DNA of 64,000 nucleotides from an uncultured Prevotellaceae bacterium (GTDB lineage Bacteria; Bacteroidota; Bacteroidia; Bacteroidales; Muribaculaceae), in contig ONKU01000009.1 in assembly GCA_900318535.1 (NCBI GenBank), positions 1 to 64,000 of the forward strand, given 5' to 3'. Positions 7,935 to 16,727 of this stretch are shown here, piece by piece. The position numbers and the translations under genes are program-made. Numbering within the stretch: the first letter of the stretch is position 1; each line of letters begins with the position of its first letter. Under the pieces are notes generated by a model. That model did no database searches and was not told the DNA's origin. It saw only the letters and a list, made by a program, of their open reading frames with translations.

Positions 7935-7968
7935 TCCCAATTTTCCCATTCACTCCCATGATTCCCAT
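7923..7968 (+). repeat. 9-nt CCCAT array across the esterase/fucosidase junction
   Basis: Imperfect units AATTCCCAT, TAATCCCAA, TTTTCCCAT, (T)CACTCCCAT, GATTCCCAT: CCCA recurs at spacings 9, 9, 10 and 9. The array includes the esterase stop (7932-7934) and runs past the fucosidase ATG at 7958, so it encodes the start MIPI. Confidence 0.8.
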
Positions 7969-9277
7969 TAAAAAAATCTCTCTCATGCTGGCAGCCGTTG
8001 CATGGCTCGGCATCTCAGCCCAGCAGACCGTGTACACTCCCAGCGAGGAGAACCTCCGCGCCCGCGAGGAATTCCAGGACAACAAGCTCGGTGTCTTTAT
8101 CCACTGGGGTGTCTATTCCATGCTTGCCGACGGCGAGTGGGTCATGCTCAACAAGCGTATCGACCGCGATGAGTATGCCCAGCTGCCTGCCGGTTTCTAT
8201 CCGTCGCGTTTCGACGCCGACGAGTGGGTGCGAGCCATCAAGGATGCGGGCGCCCGCTACATCACCATCACCTCGCGCCATCACGACGGATTCTCGATGT
8301 TCAAGAGCGCAGTCACCGACTACAACATTGTCGATGCCACCCCCTTCAAGCGCGATGTGCTCAAGGAACTCGCCGACGCTTGCCAGCGTCACGGCATCAA
8401 GCTGCATTTCTACTATTCCCATCTGGATTGGCACCGTCTGGACTACCCCCTGGGGCGTCACCAGGAACAGATGCCCCACGATCCAGCAACCACCAACTGG
8501 CGCCAATACTACAAGTTCATGAACGACCAGTTGACCGAGTTGTTGACCAACTACGGACCCGTCGGTGCCATCTGGTTTGACGGCAAGTGGGAACATGACA
8601 CCGACCCCGTGCCCTTCGATTGGCAGCTCGACGAGCAATATGCCCTCATCCACCGCCTGCAGCCCGCATGTCTCATCGGTAACAACCACCACGAGGTGCC
8701 TTTCCCGGGCGAGGATATCCAAATTTTTGAGCAAGACGTGCCCGGTGAGAACACGGCGGGTTACTCGGGTGAGAACGGCATCAGCCAGCTGCCGCTGGAG
8801 ACCTGTATGACGATGAACAACACTTGGGGCTACCGCATCACCGACAAGAACTACAAGAGCGGTGACGATATCATCCGCACGATGGTCAAGGCCGCAGGGC
8901 GCAACGGTAACCTGCTCATCAATGTGGGACCACGTCCCGACGGCTGCCTGCCCACCGAGGCCGTTGAACGTCTGCACCAGTTGGGTGAGTGGATGCGTGC
9001 CAACGGTGAGAGCATCTACGGTACCCGTGGCGGCTTTATCCCGCCGCATGACTGGGGCGTGACCACCCAAAAGGGTAACACCCTCTACGTCCACATCCTC
9101 AAACTCATGGACAACGCCATCTACCTGCCCGTGAGTGCCAAGCGCGTGAAGCAGGCTCGCCTGTTCAGTGACAAAAGCAAGTTGCGCTACACCGCCACTG
9201 GCGACGGCATCACTGTCCAACTCCCCGCCGTCCCCACCGCAGTTGATGAAATCCTCGAAATAACCCTCAAAAACTAG
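7958..9277 (+). CDS. Alpha-L-fucosidase, GH29
   Basis: Exported retaining alpha-L-fucosidase that removes fucose from host or dietary glycans. The 439-aa protein has a signal peptide (MIPIKKISLMLAAVAWLGISAQ) and then a GH29 barrel: KLGVFIHWGVYSML, the active-site motif TSRHHDGFSMFKS, and the expected nucleophile Asp208 in VGAIWFDGKWEHD. A small beta domain follows. The distal acid/base residue cannot be placed with confidence, as it varies between GH29-A and GH29-B. It lies 23 bp after the esterase and 66 bp before a C69 peptidase on the same strand, consistent with a glycoprotein-degrading set. No SusC/SusD pair is adjacent. Confidence 0.94.
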   Translation: MIPIKKISLMLAAVAWLGISAQQTVYTPSEENLRAREEFQDNKLGVFIHWGVYSMLADGEWVMLNKRIDRDEYAQLPAGFYPSRFDADEWVRAIKDAGARYITITSRHHDGFSMFKSAVTDYNIVDATPFKRDVLKELADACQRHGIKLHFYYSHLDWHRLDYPLGRHQEQMPHDPATTNWRQYYKFMNDQLTELLTNYGPVGAIWFDGKWEHDTDPVPFDWQLDEQYALIHRLQPACLIGNNHHEVPFPGEDIQIFEQDVPGENTAGYSGENGISQLPLETCMTMNNTWGYRITDKNYKSGDDIIRTMVKAAGRNGNLLINVGPRPDGCLPTEAVERLHQLGEWMRANGESIYGTRGGFIPPHDWGVTTQKGNTLYVHILKLMDNAIYLPVSAKRVKQARLFSDKSKLRYTATGDGITVQLPAVPTAVDEILEITLKN

Positions 9278-9343
9278 AAACTAGAAACTAAGGACTAGGG
9301 ACTAAGGACTAGAAACCAGAAACTAACAACTAACAACCGAATA
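9271..9343 (+). repeat. Ten-unit heptamer array between fucosidase and C69 peptidase
   Basis: Ten consecutive in-phase 7-nt units: AAACTAG twice, AAACTAA, GGACTAG, GGACTAA, GGACTAG, AAACCAG, AAACTAA, CAACTAA, CAACCGA, then ATA and the ATG at 9344. The first TAG is the fucosidase stop. Bases 9268-9293 are identical to 41302-41327. Confidence 0.9.
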
Positions 9344-10957
9344 ATGAAAACCTCAATCTTTACCGCCATCCTTATGATGGCATTTGCCGTGACAATCAAC
9401 GCTCAGGACGCTGAGCACATGACCGAATCCTGTACCAGCATCATGGTGGGCAAGCGGGCCAGTGCCGATGGCTCGGTCATCACCTCCCACACGTGTGATG
9501 CACGTTACCGCACCTGGATGGAAGTGGTGCCTGCCCGTGATTATGAGCGTGATACCGTCACCGCCGTCTATAAGAACCGCTTCCACACTGTGTCGGCCAA
9601 AGACAGTACTAACATGCCGCGTTTGGGCGTGATTCCGCAGGTGCGCCACACCTACCGTTTCCTCGATGCCGCCTATCCCTGCCTCAACGAGAAGCAGTTG
9701 GCCATGGGCGAGACAACCATTTCGGGTCGTGACACCCTGCGCAACAAGAATGGCATCTTCATGATTGAGGAGCTTTCGCGCATTGCCCTGGAACGTTGCA
9801 CCACCGCTCGTGATGCCATCCGCCTGATGGGCGAGTTGGTCAAGAAATATGGCTACGGAGACAGCGGTGAGTGTCTCACCATTGCAGACAAAAACGAAGC
9901 CTGGCTGTTCGAGATCTTTGGAGAAGGGCCCAAGAAAGTGGGCGGTGTGTGGGCTGCCGTGCGCATCCCTGACGACGAGGTAGCTGTTTCGGCCAACATC
10001 TCCCGCATCGGCGCTCTCGACTTGAGCGATCCCGACCACTATATGGCATCGGACAACGTGTTTGAGGTGGCCAAGAAGTTGAAATTGTGGGACGGCAAGG
10101 AGCCCTTCTGTTTCTGGAAGGCCTACAGCGGCACCAACTACCTCAAGCAGGTCAAGAATTATAGCATACGTGAACTCTATATCCTCCAGCAGCTCGCCCC
10201 GTCGCTGGGTCTTACCGATAGCATTGAGAACCTGCCTGTGAGCGTCAAACCTGATAAAAAAGTGAGCGTCGAGGACGTTTCACGCCTGTTGGGCAGCTAC
10301 TACGAGGGAACGCCACTCGACTTGAGCGCCCGCCACAAGATTCCCAACCCCAAGCGCAAAGACAAACAGGGTAACCTCGTTGAGAACGAGCCCGACAGCA
10401 TCGTTTCGCCTGTTGCCAATCCCTGGATTACCAACGAGCAGTTGGCCATGTACTATGCCATGGGCGACTCGGCGATGAAGTGGACCCGCACCGTCAGCGT
10501 CCCCTGGTGCTCCTATAGCACTGTCATCCAGTTGCGAGACTGGCTGCCCGATGAAGTGGGCGGCGTGGCATGGATCGCCTTTGACAACCCCGGTCAGAGT
10601 CCCAGGTTCCCCGTCTTCTGCGGTAATACCGACCTGCCCGCATCCATGAAGGTGTGCGGCCATGGCAGCGAGGACGACAACACCGTCCTGTGGCAGTTCC
10701 GCAAGGCTAACCGCCTTGCCTCGCTGCGCTGGGGCGTCTATCGCAAGGTGCTCGAGCCCGCCCGCGACCATTTCCTCGAAAAAGGCCTGAGCGAGCTCCC
10801 CGTGGTTGAAAAGACCTGGCAAGACCTCAACGCAACCGACAAGAAGAAAGCCGCCCAGTTCCTCAACGACTATACCACCGACGCCCTTGGTGCCGCTGCC
10901 TACCGTTGGCAACAAATGGCCCACGACTTCTGGCTCCAGTCCTGGAAAGGCTTCTAG
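9344..10957 (+). CDS. Exported C69-family dipeptidase
   Basis: Ntn-type cysteine peptidase related to Lactobacillus PepDA, 537 aa. The signal peptide (MKTSIFTAILMMAFAVTINA) and a short propeptide precede the expected nucleophile Cys30 in ESCTSIMVGKRASADGSVI; the Asn/Asp environment continues with TSHTCDARYRTW. Family features include GESGECLTIAD-like DSGECLTIADKNEAWLFE, and VSANISRIG. Family members cleave dipeptides, including some D-residue substrates. It follows the fucosidase across a heptamer array and ends at a strong hairpin, so it is the last gene of the cluster. Confidence 0.9.
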   Translation: MKTSIFTAILMMAFAVTINAQDAEHMTESCTSIMVGKRASADGSVITSHTCDARYRTWMEVVPARDYERDTVTAVYKNRFHTVSAKDSTNMPRLGVIPQVRHTYRFLDAAYPCLNEKQLAMGETTISGRDTLRNKNGIFMIEELSRIALERCTTARDAIRLMGELVKKYGYGDSGECLTIADKNEAWLFEIFGEGPKKVGGVWAAVRIPDDEVAVSANISRIGALDLSDPDHYMASDNVFEVAKKLKLWDGKEPFCFWKAYSGTNYLKQVKNYSIRELYILQQLAPSLGLTDSIENLPVSVKPDKKVSVEDVSRLLGSYYEGTPLDLSARHKIPNPKRKDKQGNLVENEPDSIVSPVANPWITNEQLAMYYAMGDSAMKWTRTVSVPWCSYSTVIQLRDWLPDEVGGVAWIAFDNPGQSPRFPVFCGNTDLPASMKVCGHGSEDDNTVLWQFRKANRLASLRWGVYRKVLEPARDHFLEKGLSELPVVEKTWQDLNATDKKKAAQFLNDYTTDALGAAAYRWQQMAHDFWLQSWKGF

Positions 10958-10974
10958 TCCTCTTTGTCTCGTAG

Positions 10975-10993
10975 TACGAGCCTCTGGCTCGTA
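10975..10993. repeat. Short intergenic hairpin
   Basis: TACGAGCC, loop TCT, GGCTCGTA: a perfect 8-bp stem with triloop just after the C69 gene, without a T-run. It resembles the REP-like hairpin at 1536-1554 in shape but not sequence. Confidence 0.5.
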
Positions 10994-11018
10994 ATGCCTC
11001 TCGCTCATCAGTATTATC

Positions 11019-11071
11019 AATAATTAAAGCCACAAGCTAATGATTTCCAGTAGCTTGTGGCTTTAATTATT
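11019..11071. terminator. Long bidirectional terminator
   Basis: A 21-bp perfect stem (11019-11039 with 11051-11071, core AAAGCCACAAGCTA) with an 11-nt loop and A/T-rich flanks. It separates the convergent C69 peptidase and GlmU-like genes. Confidence 0.9.
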
Positions 11072-11102
11072 CTAAAACGCTATCGTTAGCGATATCCTGA
11101 AT

Positions 11103-12299
11103 CTACTTGTAGCGGTCGCTGATGTTGTAGATGGCCTTGTAAATGTCGCGGTCAACGTCGGTCAAGGCGATTTTGCGGCGGGCCATGACTCGCTCAGCGA
11201 TGGTGTAGAAGGTCTCGAGCGGGACATTCTTGAAGCCGGCAGCTGCGCTGCCCTCTTGGAATGAGGCGACAAAGTTGCGGGGGAAACCGGCACCATGGAT
11301 GTTGACGCCGACTCCCAGCACGGTTGCGGTGTTGATCATGCCGTTGACACCGATCTTGCTGTGGTCGCCCATGAACAGGCCGCAGAACTGCAGCCCCGTT
11401 CGCTCAAAGCGCTTGCTGGCATAATTCCAGAGTTTGATTTCGCCGTAATCGTTCTTGAGGTTGCTGGCAGTCGTACCTCCGCCAATGTTGCACCACTCGC
11501 CGATGACGGCATCGCCTAAGAATCCCTCGTGGGCCTTGTTGCTGTAGCCGATGAAGACGGTGTTCTCAACTTCTCCGCCAATCTTAACGTGCGGGCCAAG
11601 GGTAGTTGCACCATAGACCTTGGCACCGATGCGCACCTTCGCATCATGGCAAGCGGCAAAACCGCCACGGATGCAGGCACCCTCCATCACCTCGACATCC
11701 TTGCCGATGTAGATGGGACCCTCGTGGGTATTGAGCATGGCTCCCTCGACATAGGCTCCCTCCTCGACAAAGATGCGTGACGGGTCACCAATGACGGTGT
11801 TGGTTGCCGACAGGGGTTGCGACTTGCGGCCTGCCGTCAGGCGGTCGAAGTCCTGGGCAAGAACAGTGGCATTGAACTCGAATATGTCATACAAGTGCTT
11901 GACGATGAGCGGCAGCTTGTCGGGATAAAGCACACGGGTGTAGTGGTGCGTATCAAAATCGTGGGCGCTGCCGTTGAAGGCAATCAGCTCCTCACCGACC
12001 ATCAGCGCTTCACCTTGCTGCAGGGCCAGCACTTTGCTTGCCAGTTCAGGTGTCGGAATGACATGTCCTGCCACCATGAGGTTGCTGGTGCGGCGGGCAT
12101 GCAATGGGAATTTCTTCTTGAGATACCTGACGGTCAGGTAGCTATAGTTGGCCTCGCCGAGCAGGGCCTGCCATTTCTCGGCGATCGTAGTGATGCCCAC
12201 TCGCAGCAGAGCAGTGGGGCGCGTGTAGGTGAACGGCATCAGATGCTTGCGTATCTCGTTGTCGTCAAACAGGATGACGTTGCGTAAAGTCTTCTTCAT
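11103..12299 (-). CDS. GlmU-family sugar-nucleotide protein
   Basis: 398-aa protein of the GlmU-like family that replaces or supplements GlmU in Bacteroidetes, predicted to make or handle UDP-GlcNAc. The N-terminal half is a degenerate nucleotidyltransferase (VILFDDNEIRKHLMPFTYTRPTALLRVGI); the C-terminal half is a left-handed beta-helix of hexapeptide repeats (YIGKDVEVMEGACIRGG; ARVRIGAKVYGATTLGPH; NIGGGTTASNLKNDYG). The start MKKTLRNVILF at 12299 is preferred over an upstream in-frame ATG at 12356, which would overlap the promoter region. It is transcribed divergently from rfbC. Confidence in family is high, in exact reaction moderate. Confidence 0.85.
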   Translation of the reverse strand: MKKTLRNVILFDDNEIRKHLMPFTYTRPTALLRVGITTIAEKWQALLGEANYSYLTVRYLKKKFPLHARRTSNLMVAGHVIPTPELASKVLALQQGEALMVGEELIAFNGSAHDFDTHHYTRVLYPDKLPLIVKHLYDIFEFNATVLAQDFDRLTAGRKSQPLSATNTVIGDPSRIFVEEGAYVEGAMLNTHEGPIYIGKDVEVMEGACIRGGFAACHDAKVRIGAKVYGATTLGPHVKIGGEVENTVFIGYSNKAHEGFLGDAVIGEWCNIGGGTTASNLKNDYGEIKLWNYASKRFERTGLQFCGLFMGDHSKIGVNGMINTATVLGVGVNIHGAGFPRNFVASFQEGSAAAGFKNVPLETFYTIAERVMARRKIALTDVDRDIYKAIYNISDRYK

Positions 12300-12322
12300 T
12301 GAATGTGTCGGTTTATGAACGG

Positions 12323-12330
12323 CAAAAGTA
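12323..12330 (-). promoter_or_regulatory. -7 element for the GlmU-like gene
   Basis: The minus strand reads TACTTTTG, 23 nt before the start at 12299; no TTG at the ideal distance. It is divergent from the rfbC promoter 21 bp further on. Confidence 0.5.
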
Positions 12331-12350
12331 CTGTAATTTCTTGAATAATG

Positions 12351-12381
12351 TTGCATCAGTGACCAAAAATGGTTATCTTTG
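12351..12381 (+). promoter_or_regulatory. rfbC promoter
   Basis: TTG at 12351-12353, 20 nt, TATCTTTG-type element TATCTTTG at 12374-12381, 28 nt before the rfbC ATG. Confidence 0.7.
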
Positions 12382-12409
12382 CACGTTAAATCACTAACAT
12401 TGGCGGGTT

Positions 12410-12967
12410 ATGACGTTTATCGAACAGGATATCAAAGGCGTATGGATTGTTGAGCCGAAGCGTTTCGGCGACCAGCGCGGCTACTTCTGCGAGGTGTTTA
12501 AGCAGGAGGTTTTTGACGCACACGTGGGGCATGTGGATTTTGTGCAGGATAACGAGTCGTTCTCGGCACGCGGTGTGGTGCGTGGCTTGCATTTCCAGCG
12601 GGGCGCATCGAGCCAGGCCAAACTGGTGCGTGTGTCTCAAGGAACTATCCTTGATGTGATCGTGGACCTGCGCCACGGCAGCCCTACATGGGGCCGTCAC
12701 CTGGCAGTGGAGTTGAGTGCCGACAACGGTCGGCAGATGTTTATCCCGCGTGGTTTTGCGCATGGCTTCGCCGTGATGAGCGATGTGGCTCAGTTCCAGT
12801 ACAAGGTGGATAACGTGTATGACCCGCAGAGTGAGGCCACCTTGCGTTTTGACGATCCCGCGCTGGACATTGATTGGCGCATCGCCCGTGAGGACATGAT
12901 ATTAAGCGAGAAGGACCTGAAAGGGCTCCCGCTCGATGCGATGACCCCGGAATTCTTGGGATTCTGA
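12410..12967 (+). CDS. rfbC: dTDP-4-dehydrorhamnose 3,5-epimerase
   Basis: Cupin-fold epimerase acting on dTDP-4-keto-6-deoxyglucose, third step of dTDP-L-rhamnose synthesis. The 185-aa protein has the catalytic His61 in VVRGLHFQ, the DVIVDLRHGSPTWGRH stretch, MFIPRGFAHGFAVMSD, and the C-terminal tyrosine region FQYKVDNVYDPQSE. It stands alone here: rmlB and rmlD are not in the window, although an rfbA lies at 26-27 kb. A bidirectional terminator follows. Confidence 0.95.
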   Translation: MTFIEQDIKGVWIVEPKRFGDQRGYFCEVFKQEVFDAHVGHVDFVQDNESFSARGVVRGLHFQRGASSQAKLVRVSQGTILDVIVDLRHGSPTWGRHLAVELSADNGRQMFIPRGFAHGFAVMSDVAQFQYKVDNVYDPQSEATLRFDDPALDIDWRIAREDMILSEKDLKGLPLDAMTPEFLGF

Positions 12968-12986
12968 TTTTTTAGAACAAAATATA

Positions 12987-13022
12987 AACGTGGGCGACAG
13001 TCCTTACACTGTCGCCCACGTT
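12987..13022. terminator. Bidirectional terminator rfbC/clpB
   Basis: AACGTGGGCGACAGT (12987-13001) pairs perfectly with ACTGTCGCCCACGTT (13008-13022), 6-nt loop, between convergent genes. Confidence 0.9.
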
Positions 13023-13040
13023 GTTGCATAGGGTTGAATG

Positions 13041-15629
13041 TCAATTCTTGAAAACCAGGCTGTCACCGTCGCTGTCGATGATGATGGGATGGTCGCGGTT
13101 GACCTTGGCAGCGATGATATCCTTGCTCAACTGGTTGAGTACCATGCTCTGGATAGCTCGCTTGACAGGACGTGCACCAAATTCGGGATCGTATCCGGCC
13201 TTGCCCAGCAGATTGATGGCAGCATCGGTAACCTCAAGGGTAATGCCGTTTTTGCCCAGCATCTTCTTGACGCCCTTGAGCTGCATGGTGACAATCTGGC
13301 GGATCTGTTCCTCGTCGAGCGGAGTGAACATGATGATCTCGTCGATACGGTTAAGGAACTCGGGACGGATTGTCTTCTTCAGCATCTCCATCACGTCATC
13401 ACGCGTTTGGCCAATTACCTGCTCGCGGTTCTCGTTGGTCAGGTGCTCAAACCGCTCACGGATGAGGCTGGAGCCCAGGTTACTGGTCATGATGATGATG
13501 GTGTTCTTGAAGTTGACCGTGCGACCCTTGTTGTCGGTCAGGCGGCCGTCATCAAGCACTTGCAGCAACACGTTGAATACGTCAGGATTGGCCTTCTCGA
13601 TTTCGTCAAAGAGCACAACCGAGTAGGGTTTGCGCCTGACGGCTTCGGTCAACTGTCCGCCTTCATCATAGCCCACATAGCCGGGAGGCGAACCGATGAG
13701 CCTGGTAACCGAGAACTTCTCCTGATATTCGCTCATGTCGATGCGTGTCATCATGTTCTCGTCGTTGAACATGTAGTCGGCCAAAGCCTTGGCCAATTCC
13801 GTCTTGCCAACGCCCGTAGTGCCCAGGAAGATGAACGAACCGATGGGACGCCGCGGGTCGTTGAGGCCCGCACGGCTGCGGCGAACGGCGTCGCTGATGG
13901 CTTTGATGGCATCATCCTGTCCCACAACCCGCTTGTGCAGTTCCTCCTCAAGGTGGAGCAGTTTGTCCTTTTCGCTCTGGAGCATCTTGGTGACAGGAAT
14001 TCCAGTCCATCTGGAAACGATTCCGGCAATGTCATCGCTATCGACCTCTTCCTTGATGAGCGCTTTGTCACCCTGCATGCCGCGCAGCTGTTCTTGGAAT
14101 TTGGCATTCTCGTCTTGCTTTTGCTTGATGAGCGAATAGCGGATTTCGGCCACTCGGCCATAGTCACCGTTGCGTTCAGCGCGTTCTGCCTCAAAGTTGA
14201 GTTGCTCAATGTCGATTTTGTTCTGTTGGATGTGGTTGATGAGTTCTTTTTCGCTCTTCCACTTGGCATTGTAGTCACTCTCGCGGTCTTTGAGTTCGGC
14301 AATCTGTTTGTCCAGGTCGGCGATGCGAGCCTCGTCTCCGTCACGTTTGATGGCTGCCCGCTCAATCTCGAGCTGGGAGATTTTGCGGGAAATCTCGTCA
14401 AGGCCCTGGGGCACGCTGTCCATCTCGATGCGCAGTTTTGCGGCGGCCTCATCAATCAGGTCGATGGCCTTATCGGGCAGGAATCGGTCACTGATGTAGC
14501 GCTGACTCAGCTGCACCGCAGCAATGATGGCATCGTCCTTGATGCGCACCTTGTGATGGTTCTCATATCGCTCTTTCAGCCCGCGCAGGATAGCAATGGA
14601 GCTCTCCTCGTCGGGTTCATCGACCATGACGATCTGGAAACGGCGTTCGAGGGCCTTGTCCTTCTCGAAGTATTTTTGGTACTCGTCGAGTGTGGTGGCA
14701 CCGATACTGCGCAAGTCTCCACGGGCCAGAGCGGGCTTGAGGATGTTTGCGGCGTCCATGGCACCACTGCTCTTGCCAGCCCCCACCAGAGTGTGGATTT
14801 CGTCGATGAACAGGATGATTTCTCCCTCGGCTTGAGTGATTTCGTTAATGACCGATTTGAGTCGTTCCTCAAATTCTCCTTGATATTTTGCACCTGCAAT
14901 CAGTGCGCCCATGTCGAGCGAATAGACCTGCTTCCTTTTCAGGTTCTCAGGTACATCACCACGTACGATGCGCTGTGCAAGACCTTCTACGATGGCAGTC
15001 TTGCCGGTTCCAGGCTCTCCGATGAGAATGGGGTTGTTTTTCGTTCGACGGCTCAAAATCTGTAGCACGCGACGGATCTCGTCATCGCGACCAATAACCG
15101 GGTCGAGTTTGCCTTGACGGGCTCGTTCGTTGAGGTTAATGGCGTACTTGCTCAAGGCATTGTACTGCTCTTCAGCACTCTGTGAAGTAGCGTTCTTGCC
15201 CTTTCGCAACTCGTCAATGGCGGCCTTGAGGTCATCATGGCTCATGCCTGCATCCTTAAGGATAGATGACACCGTTGACTTGACCTCGAAAAGCGCCATG
15301 AGGATAGCCTCGACGGTGACGTATTGGTCACCGCCCTTGCTGGCAATTTCGTTGGCTTTTTCGAGTACCTTACTGGCATCGCTGCTCAGGTAGGGTTCGC
15401 CGCCGCTCACGCGAGGCAGCCGTTGCATGGCAGCCTCCAAAGCCTTTTCTACATTCGTGGGATTGATGTCCAACTTCTGGAAAATGAAGCGGACGACAGC
15501 ATCCCCTTCGGCCATGAGGGCCTTGAGCAAGTGCTCGGGCTCTACGGCCTGGTTGCCACTCGAGCGTGTCAGTTGCACAGCCTTCTGGACAACCTCTTGT
15601 GATTTGATAGTAAAATTGTTGAAATTCAT
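13041..15629 (-). CDS. clpB: ATP-dependent disaggregase ClpB
   Basis: Hsp100 chaperone that dissolves protein aggregates together with DnaK. The full-length 862-aa protein has the N domain ([20 protein letters not shown]), NBD1 with Walker [17 protein letters not shown] and [12 protein letters not shown], the long coiled-coil M domain (~410-525), NBD2 with [16 protein letters not shown] and [19 protein letters not shown], and a C-terminal domain ending [11 protein letters not shown]. The start at 15629 has an AAAGGAG Shine-Dalgarno 10 nt upstream (15640-15646, minus strand), stronger than most genes here. It is transcribed alone. Confidence 0.98.
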   Translation of the reverse strand: MNFNNFTIKSQEVVQKAVQLTRSSGNQAVEPEHLLKALMAEGDAVVRFIFQKLDINPTNVEKALEAAMQRLPRVSGGEPYLSSDASKVLEKANEIASKGGDQYVTVEAILMALFEVKSTVSSILKDAGMSHDDLKAAIDELRKGKNATSQSAEEQYNALSKYAINLNERARQGKLDPVIGRDDEIRRVLQILSRRTKNNPILIGEPGTGKTAIVEGLAQRIVRGDVPENLKRKQVYSLDMGALIAGAKYQGEFEERLKSVINEITQAEGEIILFIDEIHTLVGAGKSSGAMDAANILKPALARGDLRSIGATTLDEYQKYFEKDKALERRFQIVMVDEPDEESSIAILRGLKERYENHHKVRIKDDAIIAAVQLSQRYISDRFLPDKAIDLIDEAAAKLRIEMDSVPQGLDEISRKISQLEIERAAIKRDGDEARIADLDKQIAELKDRESDYNAKWKSEKELINHIQQNKIDIEQLNFEAERAERNGDYGRVAEIRYSLIKQKQDENAKFQEQLRGMQGDKALIKEEVDSDDIAGIVSRWTGIPVTKMLQSEKDKLLHLEEELHKRVVGQDDAIKAISDAVRRSRAGLNDPRRPIGSFIFLGTTGVGKTELAKALADYMFNDENMMTRIDMSEYQEKFSVTRLIGSPPGYVGYDEGGQLTEAVRRKPYSVVLFDEIEKANPDVFNVLLQVLDDGRLTDNKGRTVNFKNTIIIMTSNLGSSLIRERFEHLTNENREQVIGQTRDDVMEMLKKTIRPEFLNRIDEIIMFTPLDEEQIRQIVTMQLKGVKKMLGKNGITLEVTDAAINLLGKAGYDPEFGARPVKRAIQSMVLNQLSKDIIAAKVNRDHPIIIDSDGDSLVFKN

Positions 15630-15740
15630 ATAGTTGTGTCTCCTTTCATTCGCTAGTTTTTTGGTGTTTTACACGTATCGAAATACTCTCAACACTTGTG
15701 CCAATGAGCAGAATCCTGCCATTTTGTCAGCAAAAGAAAT

Positions 15741-15764
15741 GCGGCCCGTCTTCTGACGAGCCGC
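15741..15764 (-). terminator. Terminator of the export lipoprotein gene
   Basis: GCGGCCCGTC and GACGAGCCGC form a 10-bp stem with one mismatch and a TTCT loop, 27 bp beyond the stop at 15791. Read on the minus strand it is followed by a T-rich stretch. Confidence 0.65.
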
Positions 15765-15790
15765 AAACGTGCTATTGTTGTTTAATGATA

Positions 15791-16606
15791 TTACTTCTTT
15801 GCCAAAACTGTAATGAATGTAATGAGTGACATGGCTGTACCCATCATGCCGACAGCGGTAGAGTAAATGGGAGGCATGCTCCAAGCTGAACGAGCCTTGT
15901 AAACCGAAGGTTGGGCATAAAGAATATCGTTCTGCTGCAACTCAAACTCAGGCATTGCCATGATGTTTGCATCCTGCAGATTGAAACGCTTTACAATACG
16001 CTGGCCTGTTGCATCGGTTCGGATAAGTAGAATATTGTCACGGCGTCCTTGCAGTGTCAAATCGCCTGACTTGGCAATGGCTTCAATCAGGTTGAGGCGT
16101 CCGTTCTCGGCAGTGACAGCGCCTGAGTGGCCAAATTCACCAATGCAAAAAACTTGGAAATTTTGAATACGGCACTCAACACTAGGCAATTCTGTCAAAT
16201 AGCGGGGGTAGATAAGTGATGCTATGTAATCTTCGAGCTTGTTCTTAGTCATGCCTGAGACATGCAGCTTGCCTAATACAGGGAAATCAATGTTACCGTT
16301 ATCGTCTACAAGGTAGAATACCGTAGAGCGGTCACCCATCATGTAGCTACCTCCATTGCCGCTCAACATGGGTACATACTGGATTTTATTGAATGGTTTG
16401 ACAGCATCAGAGTTTGAGGCTGATACATCAATTTGCAACATGTCGCCCGGCTTGATGGTGAAGTCACCGGCTTGTGTTGTTACTGAGGCTAGAGCTGCGG
16501 AGGGGATGTTGTCGATATTAGTAAAGTAGGGAATTTCCTTCTCGGTCGTGCATGCGACAAACATCATCGCGGCGACAGCTAGCATAAGTAGGTTACGGAT
16601 TTTCAT
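15791..16606 (-). CDS. Wza-like polysaccharide export lipoprotein
   Basis: Outer-membrane polysaccharide export protein (Poly_export/SLBB family), 271 aa. The start MKIRNLLMLAVAAMMFVACTT gives a lipobox (FVAC). Poly_export domain follows from about residue 45 (GDFTIKPGDMLQIDVSASN; YLVDDNGNIDFPVLGKLHVSGMT; LIYPRYL), then an SLBB-like part (VFCIGEFGHSGAVTAENGRLNLIEAIAKSGDLTLQGRRDNILLIR). The end is a hydrophobic segment (STAVGMMGTAMSLITFITVL) in the position of Wza's pore-forming C-terminal helix. No Wzc kinase, flippase or polymerase is adjacent, so it is an orphan copy here. Confidence 0.88.
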   Translation of the reverse strand: MKIRNLLMLAVAAMMFVACTTEKEIPYFTNIDNIPSAALASVTTQAGDFTIKPGDMLQIDVSASNSDAVKPFNKIQYVPMLSGNGGSYMMGDRSTVFYLVDDNGNIDFPVLGKLHVSGMTKNKLEDYIASLIYPRYLTELPSVECRIQNFQVFCIGEFGHSGAVTAENGRLNLIEAIAKSGDLTLQGRRDNILLIRTDATGQRIVKRFNLQDANIMAMPEFELQQNDILYAQPSVYKARSAWSMPPIYSTAVGMMGTAMSLITFITVLAKK

Positions 16607-16644
16607 ATTACAAAGTTTTTTAATGATTATATTTTTCTAACCTG

Positions 16645-16652
16645 CAAAGTTA
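16645..16652 (-). promoter_or_regulatory. -7 element for the export lipoprotein gene
   Basis: The minus strand reads TAACTTTG, 38 nt before the start at 16606. No -33 match is seen. Confidence 0.45.
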
Positions 16653-16727
16653 ATAAAAAATGCGACATCAGTGGTTTTTTTATAGAAAAACATCCTTTTG
16701 AACGCGTTTTTTCGTTTCCTTTGCACT

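Noticed and set aside
9271..9343. CRISPR-like array
   Set aside because: Units are 7 nt without spacers and no cas genes are present; it is a tandem repeat.
13038..15065. 675-codon plus-strand open frame inside clpB
   Set aside because: Exact antisense of a full-length ClpB; open only because of GC-rich codon use. No family signature.
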